A model generated the notes under the pieces. That model was not told where the DNA came from, ran no database searches, and saw only the letters and a program-made list of their open reading frames with translations. Both the position numbers and the translations under genes were made by a program. DNA of 64,000 bases from Duganella sp. CF517 (GTDB taxonomy: Bacteria > Pseudomonadota > Gammaproteobacteria > Burkholderiales > Burkholderiaceae_D), in assembly GCF_900110275.1 (NCBI RefSeq), contig NZ_FODC01000001.1, positions 1 through 64,000 of the forward strand, written 5' to 3'. Below are positions 47,055 to 57,100 of the stretch, piece by piece (position 1 is the first letter of the stretch; every line of letters begins with the position of its first letter).

Positions 47055-48050
47055 TTACAGCGGTATCGTCAGCGTCAGCGAACCGTAAGGCTCGCGTTTG
47101 GCGCTGGACGTGATCAGCGGACTGGCGCGCTGCAACGAGAACGACACCGACGCGCTCTTGAAACCGTAGGCGATGCCCGCCAGCACCACCGTCTGGTTGC
47201 GGTTCAACTCGGCGATATTACTTCCAGGGTAATGATTCCTGCCGATGCCCGCATGGGAAAACACCCTGTCGCCGACCAGGCCGGCGTAAACGAACCAGCC
47301 ATTGCCCAGGAAAACCGGATCGCCGCCGCGTATTTCCTGATGGATGGCGCTGGGGAAGTTGCGCTGCAAGCCCGTGCCGTAGCGCAGCAGCACGCTGGCG
47401 CCGAGCGACGATTGCAGGTTGCCGGCGGTGGCGCCGGCCGACACCACCGCGTCCGCGTGCGCCCGGCCGTCGTCGGCGCCGGCCGAGGCCAGGCGCCACG
47501 CCCTGTAGCGCTCCACGCCGAGCAGCAAGCGCGTGGGGCCCTGCGAGTCCCAGCCCTCGGGACGGTCCGAGCCGATCAGGCGGTGGATCAGCGTTTGCGA
47601 ACGGCGCCCGCCGGCGGCCGGGCCGATGACGCCGAGGCGCACGCCGAACATGTCCGCCACGTTATCGTCGACCGACACCTGCCCCGCGCCCAGCCATAGC
47701 GCGCCGAGGTAGGGGGCGTCGAGCGGATCCGGTTCCTTGCGGGTGAGGTCGCGCGGCGTCACCAGGATCTGGCTGAGTGAAAACCGGGTCAACGCGGCCG
47801 GCCCGACGCCAAACCACGGGGCCACCGTTCCGATGACGGGCAGCGGCGCGATCGATGCCTCGCCCGGCGCCACGCTGCGCAGGTGCGACAAGGTGATGCC
47901 GCTGGTGTAGCCGCCGCCGTCGCTGCCGACGAACACATCGTTTTGCACCATCAGGGAAAGGCGGCCCTCCTCCGCGCCCGCTGGCGCGCAGGAAAATACC
48001 GAACAAAGAAGCAGACTGGCGAGTTGAAATTGGCGTGGACGAATTTTCAT
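47055..48050 (-). CDS. LpxR-like outer-membrane lipid A deacylase (DUF2219)
   Basis: A 331-residue protein with signal peptide (to about SCAPAGAEE) and the LpxR/DUF2219 signature: LSLMVQNDVFVGSDGGGYTS and the SQILVTPRDLTRKEPDPLDA-PYLG segment. LpxR is an outer-membrane beta-barrel that removes the 3'-acyloxyacyl chain from lipid A. The catalytic state was not verified residue by residue. ATG 48050 is chosen over a 24-base upstream extension because the signal peptide then starts MKIRPRQFQL. About 230 non-coding bases separate it from the GH9 gene upstream. Confidence 0.8.
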   Translation of the reverse strand: MKIRPRQFQLASLLLCSVFSCAPAGAEEGRLSLMVQNDVFVGSDGGGYTSGITLSHLRSVAPGEASIAPLPVIGTVAPWFGVGPAALTRFSLSQILVTPRDLTRKEPDPLDAPYLGALWLGAGQVSVDDNVADMFGVRLGVIGPAAGGRRSQTLIHRLIGSDRPEGWDSQGPTRLLLGVERYRAWRLASAGADDGRAHADAVVSAGATAGNLQSSLGASVLLRYGTGLQRNFPSAIHQEIRGGDPVFLGNGWFVYAGLVGDRVFSHAGIGRNHYPGSNIAELNRNQTVVLAGIAYGFKSASVSFSLQRASPLITSSAKREPYGSLTLTIPL

Positions 48051-48277
48051 TATGCGGGCATGACAGAGTAGCAACGAAGCCCATCATAATCGAAATCGCC
48101 CAGTGCTGAATCGTGCGCCCCCCATCCACGCCAAGGATCTTCATCGTATGTACGGTAGCGCACTCTAAAGCCCGCACGCCGCCGATCCTGCCATGGTCGC
48201 CGCGCGCGACCGGCGCTGAGGCGTCGACAGCGCGGACAACAAGTCCAACGGGCGGTAGAGCCCGGCGCGGCGGGCGC

Positions 48278-50044
48278 CTAGTTCGCCGGCGCGGGCGGCG
48301 TCAACGCCTGGATCGCCCCGGACACGTATACCAGCGGCGCGTTCCAGTTGATCGCGATCTCATTGCTGGCGTAGGAGCAGGCGTGGTCCAGCCAGGATTT
48401 TGCCGGCACCGCCGACGGATATGACGCCGGGCAATCGCCCTTGTCCTGCTGGCCGGGCTGCGGCCCGCCGACCAGGAAGCCCGGAACCGGCGCGGCGACG
48501 CCGTCCGCGACAGAGGGCCGGTGGTGCGGCTGCTGCGCCGAGCGGGAACCATAGCCGGTGACGAAGGACGTGCCGACCGCGTTGCGGCCGAGCACGTAGT
48601 CCAGCCCGGACTGCGCCGCCTGCAGATATTCGCGCTTGCCGTTCAGGCGGTAGCCTTGCAGCAGCATCATCGACTGGTTCAACACCACGGCGCTGCTGCC
48701 CCAGACATAGTCGCCGGTTTGCATCGTGATGCCATAAGCCGAGTCCTTCCACACCTTGGCCAGGCCATCGGCCAGGCCGTCGATGCGGGCGGCGATCAGC
48801 CCCTGGTCGGCGGCCGGCGTGAGCTGCTTGCGGTGGCGCGCCAGCGACATCCAGGCCAGAGCGCCGACGTCGCTCCACGATGGGATGGTCGCCTTCAGCT
48901 CCGGCGCGCGCATCGCCTTGTAATAGGCGTCGTCGCCGGTGCTGATATACAGTTCGGCCGCCGCCCATCCGAACTCGTCGCCGACGTTGGCGTCGCCGTA
49001 TTCGCCGGTGCGGATGTCCTTGGGCTGGCGATAATAGACCGCCGGGTTTTTCTGCGCCCACTGCCAGGCGGCCTTGGACGCGGCCAGCGCGCGCGCCGAC
49101 ATCCCGTTCAATTTGCCGTCGTACGGTTTCAGCACCCGGCTGGCGGTCGCCATGACGGCGGCGAAGTCGAGCGCGGCGGCGGTGCTCTTTTGCACCACGT
49201 AGCGCTGCTGCCGGGCCTGCTCCGGCATGACCATGCCGTCGAACGACTTGTCGGTCAGCTTGTGGTAGACGCCGCCATCGGCCGGGTCCTGCATGGTGAG
49301 CATCCACTCCAGGTTCCACAGCACCTCGTTGAGGATGTCGGGAATGCCGTTGCCGCTTTCGGGGATGTTGAGATCCTGCGCCTTGTAGAAATCGGGGAAA
49401 TCCTCGTAGGCGGCCAGCAAGGTATAGGTGGTGATGCCGGAGTTGACGATGTATTTATTGTAGTCGCCAGCGTCGTACCAGCCCTTGGGACTGGAAATGA
49501 CGGTCCCCGCCGGGCGCGCGGCGCTGGCCGCCGATTCGTGGATCAGGACATGGGTGTCCGGATGCCCCGCTTTCCTGGCGAAGATGCCCGCATGCTTCTC
49601 GGGCAGGGCGATGCCGGCGCGGTTGAGGTAGTAGGCCTTGATGGCGGCGGCGTTGAGCGCCTGGTAGGCATCCGTGCCGACCGCGAACGGCGGCGAATCC
49701 GGCAAGCCCGCCACCCGCAGCTGATAGCGGCCCGGCGCCGCCAGCCCGCTGAAGTTCGCCAGGCGGACGGTCTCGGCGGCCGGGGCGTAGGCCGCCGCCG
49801 CGCCCAAGGCGCCGCGCATCACCACGGTGTCGCTGCCCGCCTTGACGACGGTGAAGGCGGCGCCGTCCACGTCGGGAACGACGGCCACTTTGGCCGAACC
49901 GGGAAGGTAGCCGACCTGGTCGAGCTTGATCTGGTTATCTTGATTGCTGGAAGATGCGGCAGGCGCCGCATGGAGGTGGCCCGACAATAACAGCGAAATC
50001 ATCGCGGTGATGTGCGGCGCGGTGCGGCTTGGGGCTGGTCTCAA
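48278..50044 (-). CDS. Secreted glycoside hydrolase family 9 (endoglucanase-type)
   Basis: A 588-residue GH9 enzyme with a signal peptide (to about HLHAAPA), an N-terminal CelD-type immunoglobulin-like domain (about 35-125) and the (alpha/alpha)6 catalytic barrel (about 130-580). The catalytic Asp region is KGWYDAGDYNKYIVNSG and the general-acid Glu lies in ASNEIAINWNAPLVYVS. It should hydrolyse cellulose or related beta-glucans. The start is placed at TTG 50044 because GAGGAG lies five bases upstream and gives a normal signal peptide; ATG 50002 would shorten it. A LacI-type operator overlaps the promoter just upstream. Confidence 0.9.
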   Translation of the reverse strand: MRPAPSRTAPHITAMISLLLSGHLHAAPAASSSNQDNQIKLDQVGYLPGSAKVAVVPDVDGAAFTVVKAGSDTVVMRGALGAAAAYAPAAETVRLANFSGLAAPGRYQLRVAGLPDSPPFAVGTDAYQALNAAAIKAYYLNRAGIALPEKHAGIFARKAGHPDTHVLIHESAASAARPAGTVISSPKGWYDAGDYNKYIVNSGITTYTLLAAYEDFPDFYKAQDLNIPESGNGIPDILNEVLWNLEWMLTMQDPADGGVYHKLTDKSFDGMVMPEQARQQRYVVQKSTAAALDFAAVMATASRVLKPYDGKLNGMSARALAASKAAWQWAQKNPAVYYRQPKDIRTGEYGDANVGDEFGWAAAELYISTGDDAYYKAMRAPELKATIPSWSDVGALAWMSLARHRKQLTPAADQGLIAARIDGLADGLAKVWKDSAYGITMQTGDYVWGSSAVVLNQSMMLLQGYRLNGKREYLQAAQSGLDYVLGRNAVGTSFVTGYGSRSAQQPHHRPSVADGVAAPVPGFLVGGPQPGQQDKGDCPASYPSAVPAKSWLDHACSYASNEIAINWNAPLVYVSGAIQALTPPAPAN

Positions 50045-50060
50045 CTGTGCTCCTCTATAT

Positions 50061-50109
50061 TGTGAAATCGTTTTCACATTATAGTCTCGCGCTTTGGGGC
50101 AAATGTCAA
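50061..50109 (-). promoter_or_regulatory. GH9 promoter with LacI-family operator
   Basis: Reading leftward: a perfect -35 TTGACA (50109-50104), a 17-base spacer and GACTAT at 50086-50081 as -10 (or TATAAT at 50083-50078 with 20-base spacing). The palindrome TGTGAAATCGTTTTCACA follows at 50061-50078. Its central CG and GTGAAA half-sites are typical of LacI-family sugar-responsive repressors. It covers the likely transcription start, 17 bases before the gene start. No LacI-type gene lies in the window. Confidence 0.75.
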
Positions 50110-50142
50110 ACGCGCGCCGGCTTCGGCGCGCGCCGAAGGCGG

Positions 50143-50544
50143 TCACTGGGGCGCGGTCCGTCCCGCAATCTGCAAGGCGATCGCCAGCGCCGTGTCGGCC
50201 GTGGCCAGGTGCATCTCGAACCATGGCAGGATCAGGCCGGCGGCATGGCGCGCGGCGGCGACGTCGCCTGGTGGCAGCCGGTGCAGCGCCGCCAGCACCC
50301 GCGCGTGCTGTTCGCGGTGAGAGCACAGCGCCGGATAGTCGATCGCCTCCATCAACGACTCTTCCAGCCGAAAATCGTCTTCGAGGGCTTCGGTCAGGCG
50401 CGCCATGCCGGCCTCGATCTGCTCGTCGGGACCTTCCAGCAACCGCACCACCTGCTCGGCCATGGCTTCGTGCGCCTCGTCGAACAGCGGAATGCCCAGC
50501 GCCATATCAGCGCTCCGAGCCTTGGTTTCGGTACTTGTTTCCAT
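50143..50544 (-). CDS. Hemerythrin-like protein with one altered ligand
   Basis: A 133-residue four-helix bacteriohemerythrin-type protein. Di-iron ligands are recognisable at FDEAHEAMAEQV, EESLMEAIDYP, SHREQHARV and MHLATAD, but the His normally preceding FxxEE is Asp (DDFRLEES). Hemerythrins bind or sense oxygen or nitric oxide; loss of one His may alter iron binding. ATG 50544 is chosen because GGAGG lies five bases before it. Nothing in the context suggests a specific partner. Confidence 0.8.
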   Translation of the reverse strand: METSTETKARSADMALGIPLFDEAHEAMAEQVVRLLEGPDEQIEAGMARLTEALEDDFRLEESLMEAIDYPALCSHREQHARVLAALHRLPPGDVAAARHAAGLILPWFEMHLATADTALAIALQIAGRTAPQ

Positions 50545-50660
50545 GATGACCTCCATCGTCGGCGCCCGGCCCACGGCCTGCGGTGCTGCGATTATGCTCG
50601 GCCCGCACCCCTTGGGCATATGATCCAGATCAAGAATTTCCGGAATGGAGGCCGTCCGGC

Positions 50661-52172
50661 TTAGCGTGCCGCCACCGCTTCGGATGGTTGCGCCTGCCAG
50701 CCGCCGCCGAGCGCCTTGAAGGCCGCCACCGCCGCGCGGGCGGACTCGGTTTGCGCCTGCGCCCGCGTATCGGTGGCGCGCAGCAGGTTCTCGTCCGCTT
50801 GCAACACCTCGATCAGGCTGACGACGCCTTTCTGGTACGCCGCGAACGAGGCGCTCCTGGCCTTGGCAAGCGAATCCACGCCGCGCGTCAGCTCGCGCGC
50901 CTGGTCCTCGCGCTTGACCAGCGCCGACAAGGCGTTTTCCACTTCCTCGGTGGCGCGCAGCACGGCAAGGCGGTAGCCGGCCAGGGATTCGGCCTCCTGC
51001 CCTTTGGCCAGGTCGATCTGGGCGTTGATGCGGCCGAAGTCGAACAGGCGCCAGCGCAAGCCCAGCACGCCCGCCGCCTGGCTGGCGCCGCTGGAGAACA
51101 GGTTGCCGCCGGAGACAGAGGTGGCGCTGCCAAGCAGGCCGCTCAGCGAGAACTTCGGGTAATACTCGGCGATGGCGACGCCGATGCGCGCGTTCGACGC
51201 CGCCAGCCGCCGTTCGGCCACGATCAAATCGGGGCGGCGCCGCAGCAAGTCGCCCGGCGAGCCGCTCGCCGCGATGCGCGGGGCCGCCGGTATCGCCGCC
51301 GACGTCGCCGGTGCGGTCGCGGATGCCGACGCCGGTATGGCGGCCCCTGCCCCGGCGTCCGCCAGCTCCGCCCGGTGTGTGCCGGGCGCCGTGCCCAGCA
51401 TCACATCCAGCGCGTTCATCGCCGCATCCAGCGCCGCCTCGAGCACCGGCACCGTGGCCCGCACCTGGGACAGCGCGCCTTCGACCTGCCGCACCTGCAG
51501 TTCGGCCGCCAGGCCCTTGCCATATAGCAGATTCAGCGTCGACAGCAGCTGCTGTTGCGTCCTCACTTGTCCTTGCGCGATGGCGAGCCGGCTTTGCAGG
51601 CCGCGGATACCGATGTAGATATCGGCGGTCTGCGCGGCCACGGCCAGCCTGGTGGCGACGGCGCCCGCTTCCGAGGCCTGGTAATCGGCCAGCGCCGCCT
51701 CGCGTCCGCGGCGCAGGCCGCCGAAGGCGTCCAGCTCCCAGGCCACGCCGAGATTGGCTTCGTAGGAATTGCCATAGCGGTCAAACCCCGGCTGGGCATT
51801 CAAGACCCGCCCCGACGGTGTTTCCACGGACTGGTAGGCACGCGTGCCTTGCGCGGTGATGGCGCCCGACGGCAGCAGCGCCGCGTTCGCTGCTCCGACG
51901 CCGGCGCGCGCCTGCGCCACGCGGGCTGCCGCCTGCGCCAGGTCCAGGTTCTGCGCCAGCGCCAGCGTCACGTAGCGCGTCAACTGGGCGTCGCCGAAGC
52001 CGTCCCACCAAGCGATCAAGTCGGCGTTGCCGGCGGCCTGGCGCTGCTCGACGGCCGCTTGTCCGAGGTAGCGCTGCGGCAAGGGCATGGCGGGCCGGCT
52101 GTAATCCGGGCCTACGGCGCAGCCCGCCACACCGGCGGCGACAAGTATCAGGAGAGAGCGTTTGAGCAGCAT
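50661..52172 (-). CDS. Outer-membrane efflux lipoprotein (NodT/OprM family) of the RND pump
   Basis: A 503-residue outer-membrane factor with lipobox GVAGC (Cys18) and two TolC-type repeats, the second containing PGDLLRRRPDLIVAERRLAA, a hallmark of NodT-family proteins. It forms the exit duct for the MFP and RND proteins at 52964-57234. It is transcribed divergently from tetR, and the large palindrome at 52186-52222 lies just upstream of its start, so TetR probably controls both directions. Confidence 0.9.
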   Translation of the reverse strand: MLLKRSLLILVAAGVAGCAVGPDYSRPAMPLPQRYLGQAAVEQRQAAGNADLIAWWDGFGDAQLTRYVTLALAQNLDLAQAAARVAQARAGVGAANAALLPSGAITAQGTRAYQSVETPSGRVLNAQPGFDRYGNSYEANLGVAWELDAFGGLRRGREAALADYQASEAGAVATRLAVAAQTADIYIGIRGLQSRLAIAQGQVRTQQQLLSTLNLLYGKGLAAELQVRQVEGALSQVRATVPVLEAALDAAMNALDVMLGTAPGTHRAELADAGAGAAIPASASATAPATSAAIPAAPRIAASGSPGDLLRRRPDLIVAERRLAASNARIGVAIAEYYPKFSLSGLLGSATSVSGGNLFSSGASQAAGVLGLRWRLFDFGRINAQIDLAKGQEAESLAGYRLAVLRATEEVENALSALVKREDQARELTRGVDSLAKARSASFAAYQKGVVSLIEVLQADENLLRATDTRAQAQTESARAAVAAFKALGGGWQAQPSEAVAAR

Positions 52173-52185
52173 GGGGTTTTCCAGA

Positions 52186-52222
52186 AGTGACGATTTAGTG
52201 ACTATATCACCAAATCGTCACT
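52186..52222. promoter_or_regulatory. Palindromic operator between the efflux outer-membrane gene and tetR
   Basis: A 37-base near-perfect palindrome centred at 52204: 15 of 18 base pairs match. The arms AGTGACGATTT and AAATCGTCACT are perfect, and inner GTGA/TCAC pairs also match. It starts 14 bases upstream of the outer-membrane gene and ends 38 bases upstream of tetR, the usual place for a TetR autoregulatory operator. The half-site GTGAC recurs in the second operator at 52897. Confidence 0.8.
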
Positions 52223-52260
52223 CGTTGTACAATCGAGTAAGACCGAGTAAGCTCAAGCCC

Positions 52261-52878
52261 ATGACCAAACCAAGCACTTCGCCAGCCTCCGCCCGGGGCC
52301 CCGCCGATCACGACGTGCGCGACCAGATCGTCGCCGCCGCGACCGAACATTTCCGCCTCTACGGCTACGAGAAAACCGCCGTTTCCGACCTGGCAAAATC
52401 CATCGGTTTTTCCAAGGCTTATATTTATAAATTCTTCGAATCGAAGCAGGCCATCGGCGAGCACATCTGCGCCAATTGCCTGCGCGAGATCGAGAACGAC
52501 ATCAGGGCCGCCGTCGACGCCACCGACAGCCCGCCCGAGAAGCTGCGGCGCCTGTTCAAGACCGCCGTCGAATCGAGCCTGCGCCTGTTCTTCGAAGACC
52601 GCAAGCTGTACGACATCGCCGCCTCGGCCGCGACCGAGCAATGGCCCGCCGCGCGCGCCTACGAGGAACGCATCCGGATGCTGCTGCGGGACGTGCTGCG
52701 GCTTGGCCGCGAGCGCGAGGATTTCGAGCGCAAGACGCCGCTCGACGAGGCGGCGGCGGCAATCCATCTGGTGATGCGCCCGTATCTGAACCCGCTGCTA
52801 TTGCAGCACAGCCTGGATCACACCGCCGAGGCGCCCGCCCTGCTTTCCAGCCTGGTGCTGCGCAGCCTGTCGCCGTAA
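52261..52878 (+). CDS. TetR family repressor of the RND efflux genes
   Basis: A 205-residue regulator. The N-terminal helix-turn-helix (about 20-65) contains IVAAATEHFRLYGYEKTAVS and IGFSKAYIYKFFESKQAIGE, typical of TetR. The C-terminal helical ligand domain (about 75-205) is diverged, as usual. ATG 52261 is chosen over the upstream frame start, which lies inside the operator. It is flanked by palindromes on both sides, which suggests autoregulation plus control of the pump operon. Confidence 0.92.
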   Translation: MTKPSTSPASARGPADHDVRDQIVAAATEHFRLYGYEKTAVSDLAKSIGFSKAYIYKFFESKQAIGEHICANCLREIENDIRAAVDATDSPPEKLRRLFKTAVESSLRLFFEDRKLYDIAASAATEQWPAARAYEERIRMLLRDVLRLGREREDFERKTPLDEAAAAIHLVMRPYLNPLLLQHSLDHTAEAPALLSSLVLRSLSP

Positions 52879-52896
52879 AAACCAGGCAATGCGTAT

Positions 52897-52932
52897 GTGA
52901 CCGTTGACAAAATTGGTCACTAGTTACAAAAT
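52897..52932 (+). promoter_or_regulatory. Promoter and operator of the RND pump operon
   Basis: -35 TTGACA at 52904-52909, a 17-base spacer and -10 CAAAAT at 52927-52932. GTGACC (52897-52902) and GGTCAC (52915-52920) form an inverted repeat around the -35. The GTGAC half-site is shared with the palindrome at 52186. A repressor bound here would block RNA polymerase directly, so TetR control of the pump genes is likely. Confidence 0.75.
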
Positions 52933-52963
52933 GGGACCCTGTTCAGTTCTCAACGGGATTCCC

Positions 52964-54124
52964 ATGCTCGGCCATCGCTTCGCCCTATCCACCGTTTTCG
53001 CCGCCTTGCCGTTCGCGCTTGCCGCCTGCGGCGACAAGACGCCGCCCGACCCGCGCACCACCGCGCCGCTGGTGCGCGCCGCCACCATCGAGGAGACGGC
53101 CGACGCCGCCTCGCGCAGCTTCACCGGCACCGTCGCGGCGCGGGTGCAAAGCGATCTGGGCTTCCGGGTCGCCGGCAAAGTACTGGAGCGGCTGGTCGAT
53201 GCCGGCCAGAGCGTCAAGCGCGGCCAGCCACTGATGCGGATCGACCCCGCCGACCTGAAACTGGCGGCCACCGCCCAGCTCGAGGCGGTCGCCGCCGCCC
53301 GCGCCAGGGCGCGCCAAACGGCCGACGAGGAAGCGCGCTACCGCGACCTGCGCGGCACCGGCGCGATCTCGGCGTCGGCCTACGACCAGGTCAAGGCGGC
53401 GGCCGACGCCGCCAAGGCCCAGCTCAACGCGGCCGAGTCCCAGGCCGAGGTGGCCCGCAACGCCAGCCGCTACGGCGAACTGGCGGCCGACGCCGACGGC
53501 GTCGTCATGGAAACGCTGGTCGAACCGGGCCAGGTCGTCGCCGCCGGCCAGGTCGTCGTGCGGCTCGCCCGCGCCGGCCAGCGCGAGGCCGTCATCGAGC
53601 TGCCGGAGACGCTACGCCCGGCGCTGGGCTCGACCGGCCTGGCCACGCTGTATGGCAACGACGGCGCCGCCGTTCCCGCCAAACTCCGGCAGCTGTCCAA
53701 CGCCGCCGACCGCCAGACCCGCACCTTCGAAGCCCGCTATGTGCTCGGCGGCGCGCTGTCCGACGCGCCGCTGGGCGCCACCGTCGCGATCCGGATAGCG
53801 GATGGCGACCCGGCCACCCAGGCCGGCTGGTCGGTGCCGATCGGCGCCTTGGTCGACCAGGGCAAGGGACCCGGCGTCTGGGTGATCCAGGGCGAACCGG
53901 CCAAGGTCGGCTGGCGGCCGGTGGCGGTCCAGCGCATCGGCGACGACTACGCCCGCGTCGCGGGGCGGCTCAAGCAAGGCGAGCGGGTGGTGGCGCTGGG
54001 CGCGCACCTGCTGCGCGAGGGCCAAGCGGTGCGTCTGGCCGGCCAGCCGGCGGCGGCAGCGGTGCCGGCGACAGCCTCGACGGCAGGAAAAACCGTGGCC
54101 GCGACGGCGGGAGCGCGGCCATGA
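52964..54124 (+). CDS. RND efflux periplasmic adaptor (membrane fusion protein)
   Basis: A 386-residue lipoprotein with lipobox ALAAC (Cys22), a biotinyl-lipoyl-like domain split around a helical hairpin (FRVAGKVLERLVDAGQSVKR and MVMETLVEPGQVV-type halves), a beta-barrel and a membrane-proximal domain. It joins the RND pump to the outer-membrane factor. ATG 52964 is chosen because it yields a proper lipoprotein signal and lies downstream of the promoter at 52904-52932. It overlaps the RND gene by four bases (ATGA). Confidence 0.92.
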   Translation: MLGHRFALSTVFAALPFALAACGDKTPPDPRTTAPLVRAATIEETADAASRSFTGTVAARVQSDLGFRVAGKVLERLVDAGQSVKRGQPLMRIDPADLKLAATAQLEAVAAARARARQTADEEARYRDLRGTGAISASAYDQVKAAADAAKAQLNAAESQAEVARNASRYGELAADADGVVMETLVEPGQVVAAGQVVVRLARAGQREAVIELPETLRPALGSTGLATLYGNDGAAVPAKLRQLSNAADRQTRTFEARYVLGGALSDAPLGATVAIRIADGDPATQAGWSVPIGALVDQGKGPGVWVIQGEPAKVGWRPVAVQRIGDDYARVAGRLKQGERVVALGAHLLREGQAVRLAGQPAAAAVPATASTAGKTVAATAGARP

Positions 54125-57100
54125 GCGGTCGCTTCAACCTGTCTGCGCTTGCCGTGCGCGAGCGCTCCGTCACCCTCTTCCTGATCTGCCTGATCACGCT
54201 GGCGGGCTTCGTCTCCTTCTTCAAACTCGGCCGGGCGGAAGACCCCGCCTTCACGGTCAAGGTGATGACCGTCGTCACCGCCTGGCCCGGCGCCAGCGCC
54301 AGGGAAATGCAGGACCAGGTTGCCGAAAAACTCGAGAAGCGGCTGCAGGAGCTGCGCTGGTACGACCGCGCCGAGACCTATACCCGGCCGGGGCTGGCGT
54401 TCACCACCTTGACCCTGCTCGACAGCACCCCGCCGGCCGAGGTGCAGGAACAGTTCTACCAGGCGCGCAAGAAGGTCGGCGACGAGGCCGCCAGCCTGCC
54501 GTCCGGCGTGATCGGGCCGATGGTCAACGACGAATACGCGGACGTCACCTTCGCGCTGTTCGCGCTGAAGGCCAAGGGCGAACCGCAGCGCCTGCTGGTG
54601 CGCGACGCCGAGACGCTGCGCCAGCGCCTGCTGCACGTGCCGGGCGTCAAAAAGGTCAACATCGTCGGCGAGCAGCCCGAACGCATCTTCGTCGAGTTCT
54701 CCCACGAGCGCCTCGCGACCCTGGGCGTCAGCCCGCAGGAGGTGTTCGCCGCGCTCAACGCGCAGAACGTACTGACGCCCGCCGGCTCGGTGGAGACCAG
54801 GGGCCCATCCGTGTTCCTGCGCCTCGACGGCGCCTTCGACGAGTTGCAAAAGATCCGCGACACGCCGGTCGTGGCCCAGGGCCGCACCCTGAAACTGTCG
54901 GACATCGCCACCGTCAAGCGCGGCTACGAGGACCCGGCCACCTTCATGATCCGCAACGGCGGCGAACCGGCCCTGCTGCTGGGGATCATCATGCGCGACG
55001 GCTGGAACGGCCTCGACCTGGGCAAGGCGCTCGACCAGGAAGTCGGCGCCATCAACGCCGCCATGCCGCTGGGCATGGCGCTGACCAAGGTCACCGACCA
55101 GGCCGTCAATATCAGCTCGGCGGTCGACGAATTCATGGTCAAATTCTTCGTCGCGCTGCTGGTGGTGATGGTGGTGTGCTTCGTCAGCATGGGCTGGCGC
55201 GTGGGCGTGGTCGTGGCGGCGGCCGTGCCGCTGACCTTGACGGTGGTGTTCATCGTCATGGCCGCGACCGGCAAGAACTTCGACCGCATCACGCTCGGCT
55301 CGCTGATCCTGGGGCTGGGCCTGCTGGTGGACGACGCCATCATCGCCATCGAAATGATGGTGGTCAAAATGGAGGAAGGCTACAGCCGCACCGCCGCCTC
55401 GGCCTACGCCTGGAGCCATACCGCCGCGCCGATGCTCTCGGGCACGCTGGTGACGGCGGTCGGCTTCATGCCCAACGGCTTCGCGCGCTCGTCGGCCGGC
55501 GAGTACACCAGCAATATGTTCTGGATCGTCGGCATCGCGCTGATCGCCTCGTGGGTGGTGGCCGTGGTGTTCACGCCGTATCTGGGCGTCAAGCTGCTGC
55601 CGGAACTGAAACCGGTCGAAGGCGGCCACGACGCGCTGTACGCCACGCCGCGCTACAACCGCTTCCGCCGCGTGCTGGCGCGCGTCATCGCCCGCAAGTG
55701 GCTGGTCGCCGGCGCCGTGGTCGGCCTGTTCGCGCTGTCCGTGGCGGGCATGGCCGTGGTCAAGAAGCAGTTCTTCCCGATCTCCGACCGTCCCGAGGTG
55801 CTGGTCGAGCTGCAAATGCCGTATGGCGGCTCGATTGCGCAGACCAGCGCCAGCGCCGCCAAGGTCGAGGCCTGGCTGGCCGGCCAGCCGGAGGCGAAAA
55901 TCGTCACCGCCTACATCGGCCAGGGCGCGCCGCGCTTCTATCTGGCGATGGGGCCGGAGCTGCCCGACCCGTCGTTCGCCAAGATCGTGGTGCGCACCGA
56001 CAACCAGGAGCAGCGCGAGGCGCTCAAGCACCGCCTGCGCCAGGCCGTCGCCGACGGCCTGGCGCCCGAGGCGCGCGTGCGCGTCACCCAGCTCGTGTTC
56101 GGTCCCTATTCGCCGTTCCCGGTGGCATACCGGGTCAGCGGGCCGGACCCGGACACGCTGCGCGCCATCGCCGCCCAGGTCCAGCAGGTCATGCACGCCA
56201 GCCCGATGATGCGCACCGTGAACAACGACTGGGGCACGCGCGCGCCGACCCTGCACTTCACCTTGCAGCAGGACCGCTTGCAGGCCGTCGGCCTGAGCTC
56301 GGGCGCCGTGGCGCAGCAACTGCAATTCCTGCTCAGCGGCGTGCCGCTGACCGCCGTGCGCGAAGATATCCGCACCGTGCAAGTGATGGCGCGCTCGGCC
56401 GGCGCTGCGCGGCTCGACCCGGCCCGGATCGCCGACTTCACGCTGACCGGCGCCAACGGCCAGCGCGTGCCGCTGTCGCAGGTGGGCACGGTCGACGTGC
56501 GCGCCGAGGAACCGGTGATGCGCCGGCGCGACCGCGTGCCGACCATCACCGTGCGCGGCGATATCGCCGAGGGCTTGCAGCCGAACGACGTCTCCGCCGC
56601 CATGACCGCGCAACTCAAAGCGGTCAAGGACCAGCTGCCGGCCGGCTACCGGCTCGACGAGGCCGGCGCCATCGAGGAATCGGGCAAGGCGATGCAAGCG
56701 ATGTTGCCGTTGTTCCCGATCATGCTGGCGGCCACTTTGCTGATCCTGATCTTCCAGGTGCGTTCGATCTCGGCGATGGTGATGGTCTTCCTGACCAGTC
56801 CGCTGGGCCTGATCGGCGTGGTGCCGACCCTGCTGCTGTTCGCACAACCGTTCGGCATCAACGCGCTGGTCGGCCTGATCGCGCTGTCGGGCATCCTGAT
56901 GCGCAATACGCTGATCCTGATCGGGCAGATCCACCACAACGAACAGGCCGGGCTGGCGCCGTTCCAGGCGGTGGTCGAGGCCACCGTGCAGCGCGCCCGG
57001 CCGGTGGTGCTGACCGCGCTGGCGGCGATCCTGGCGTTCATCCCGCTGACCCATTCGGTGTTCTGGGGCACCCTGGCCTATACCTTGATCGGCGGCACCT

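Noticed and set aside
48113..48424. Forward frame at the GH9-lpxR interval
   Set aside because: It overlaps the 3' end of the GH9 gene antisense and shows shadow composition; the roughly 230-base gap has no convincing gene.
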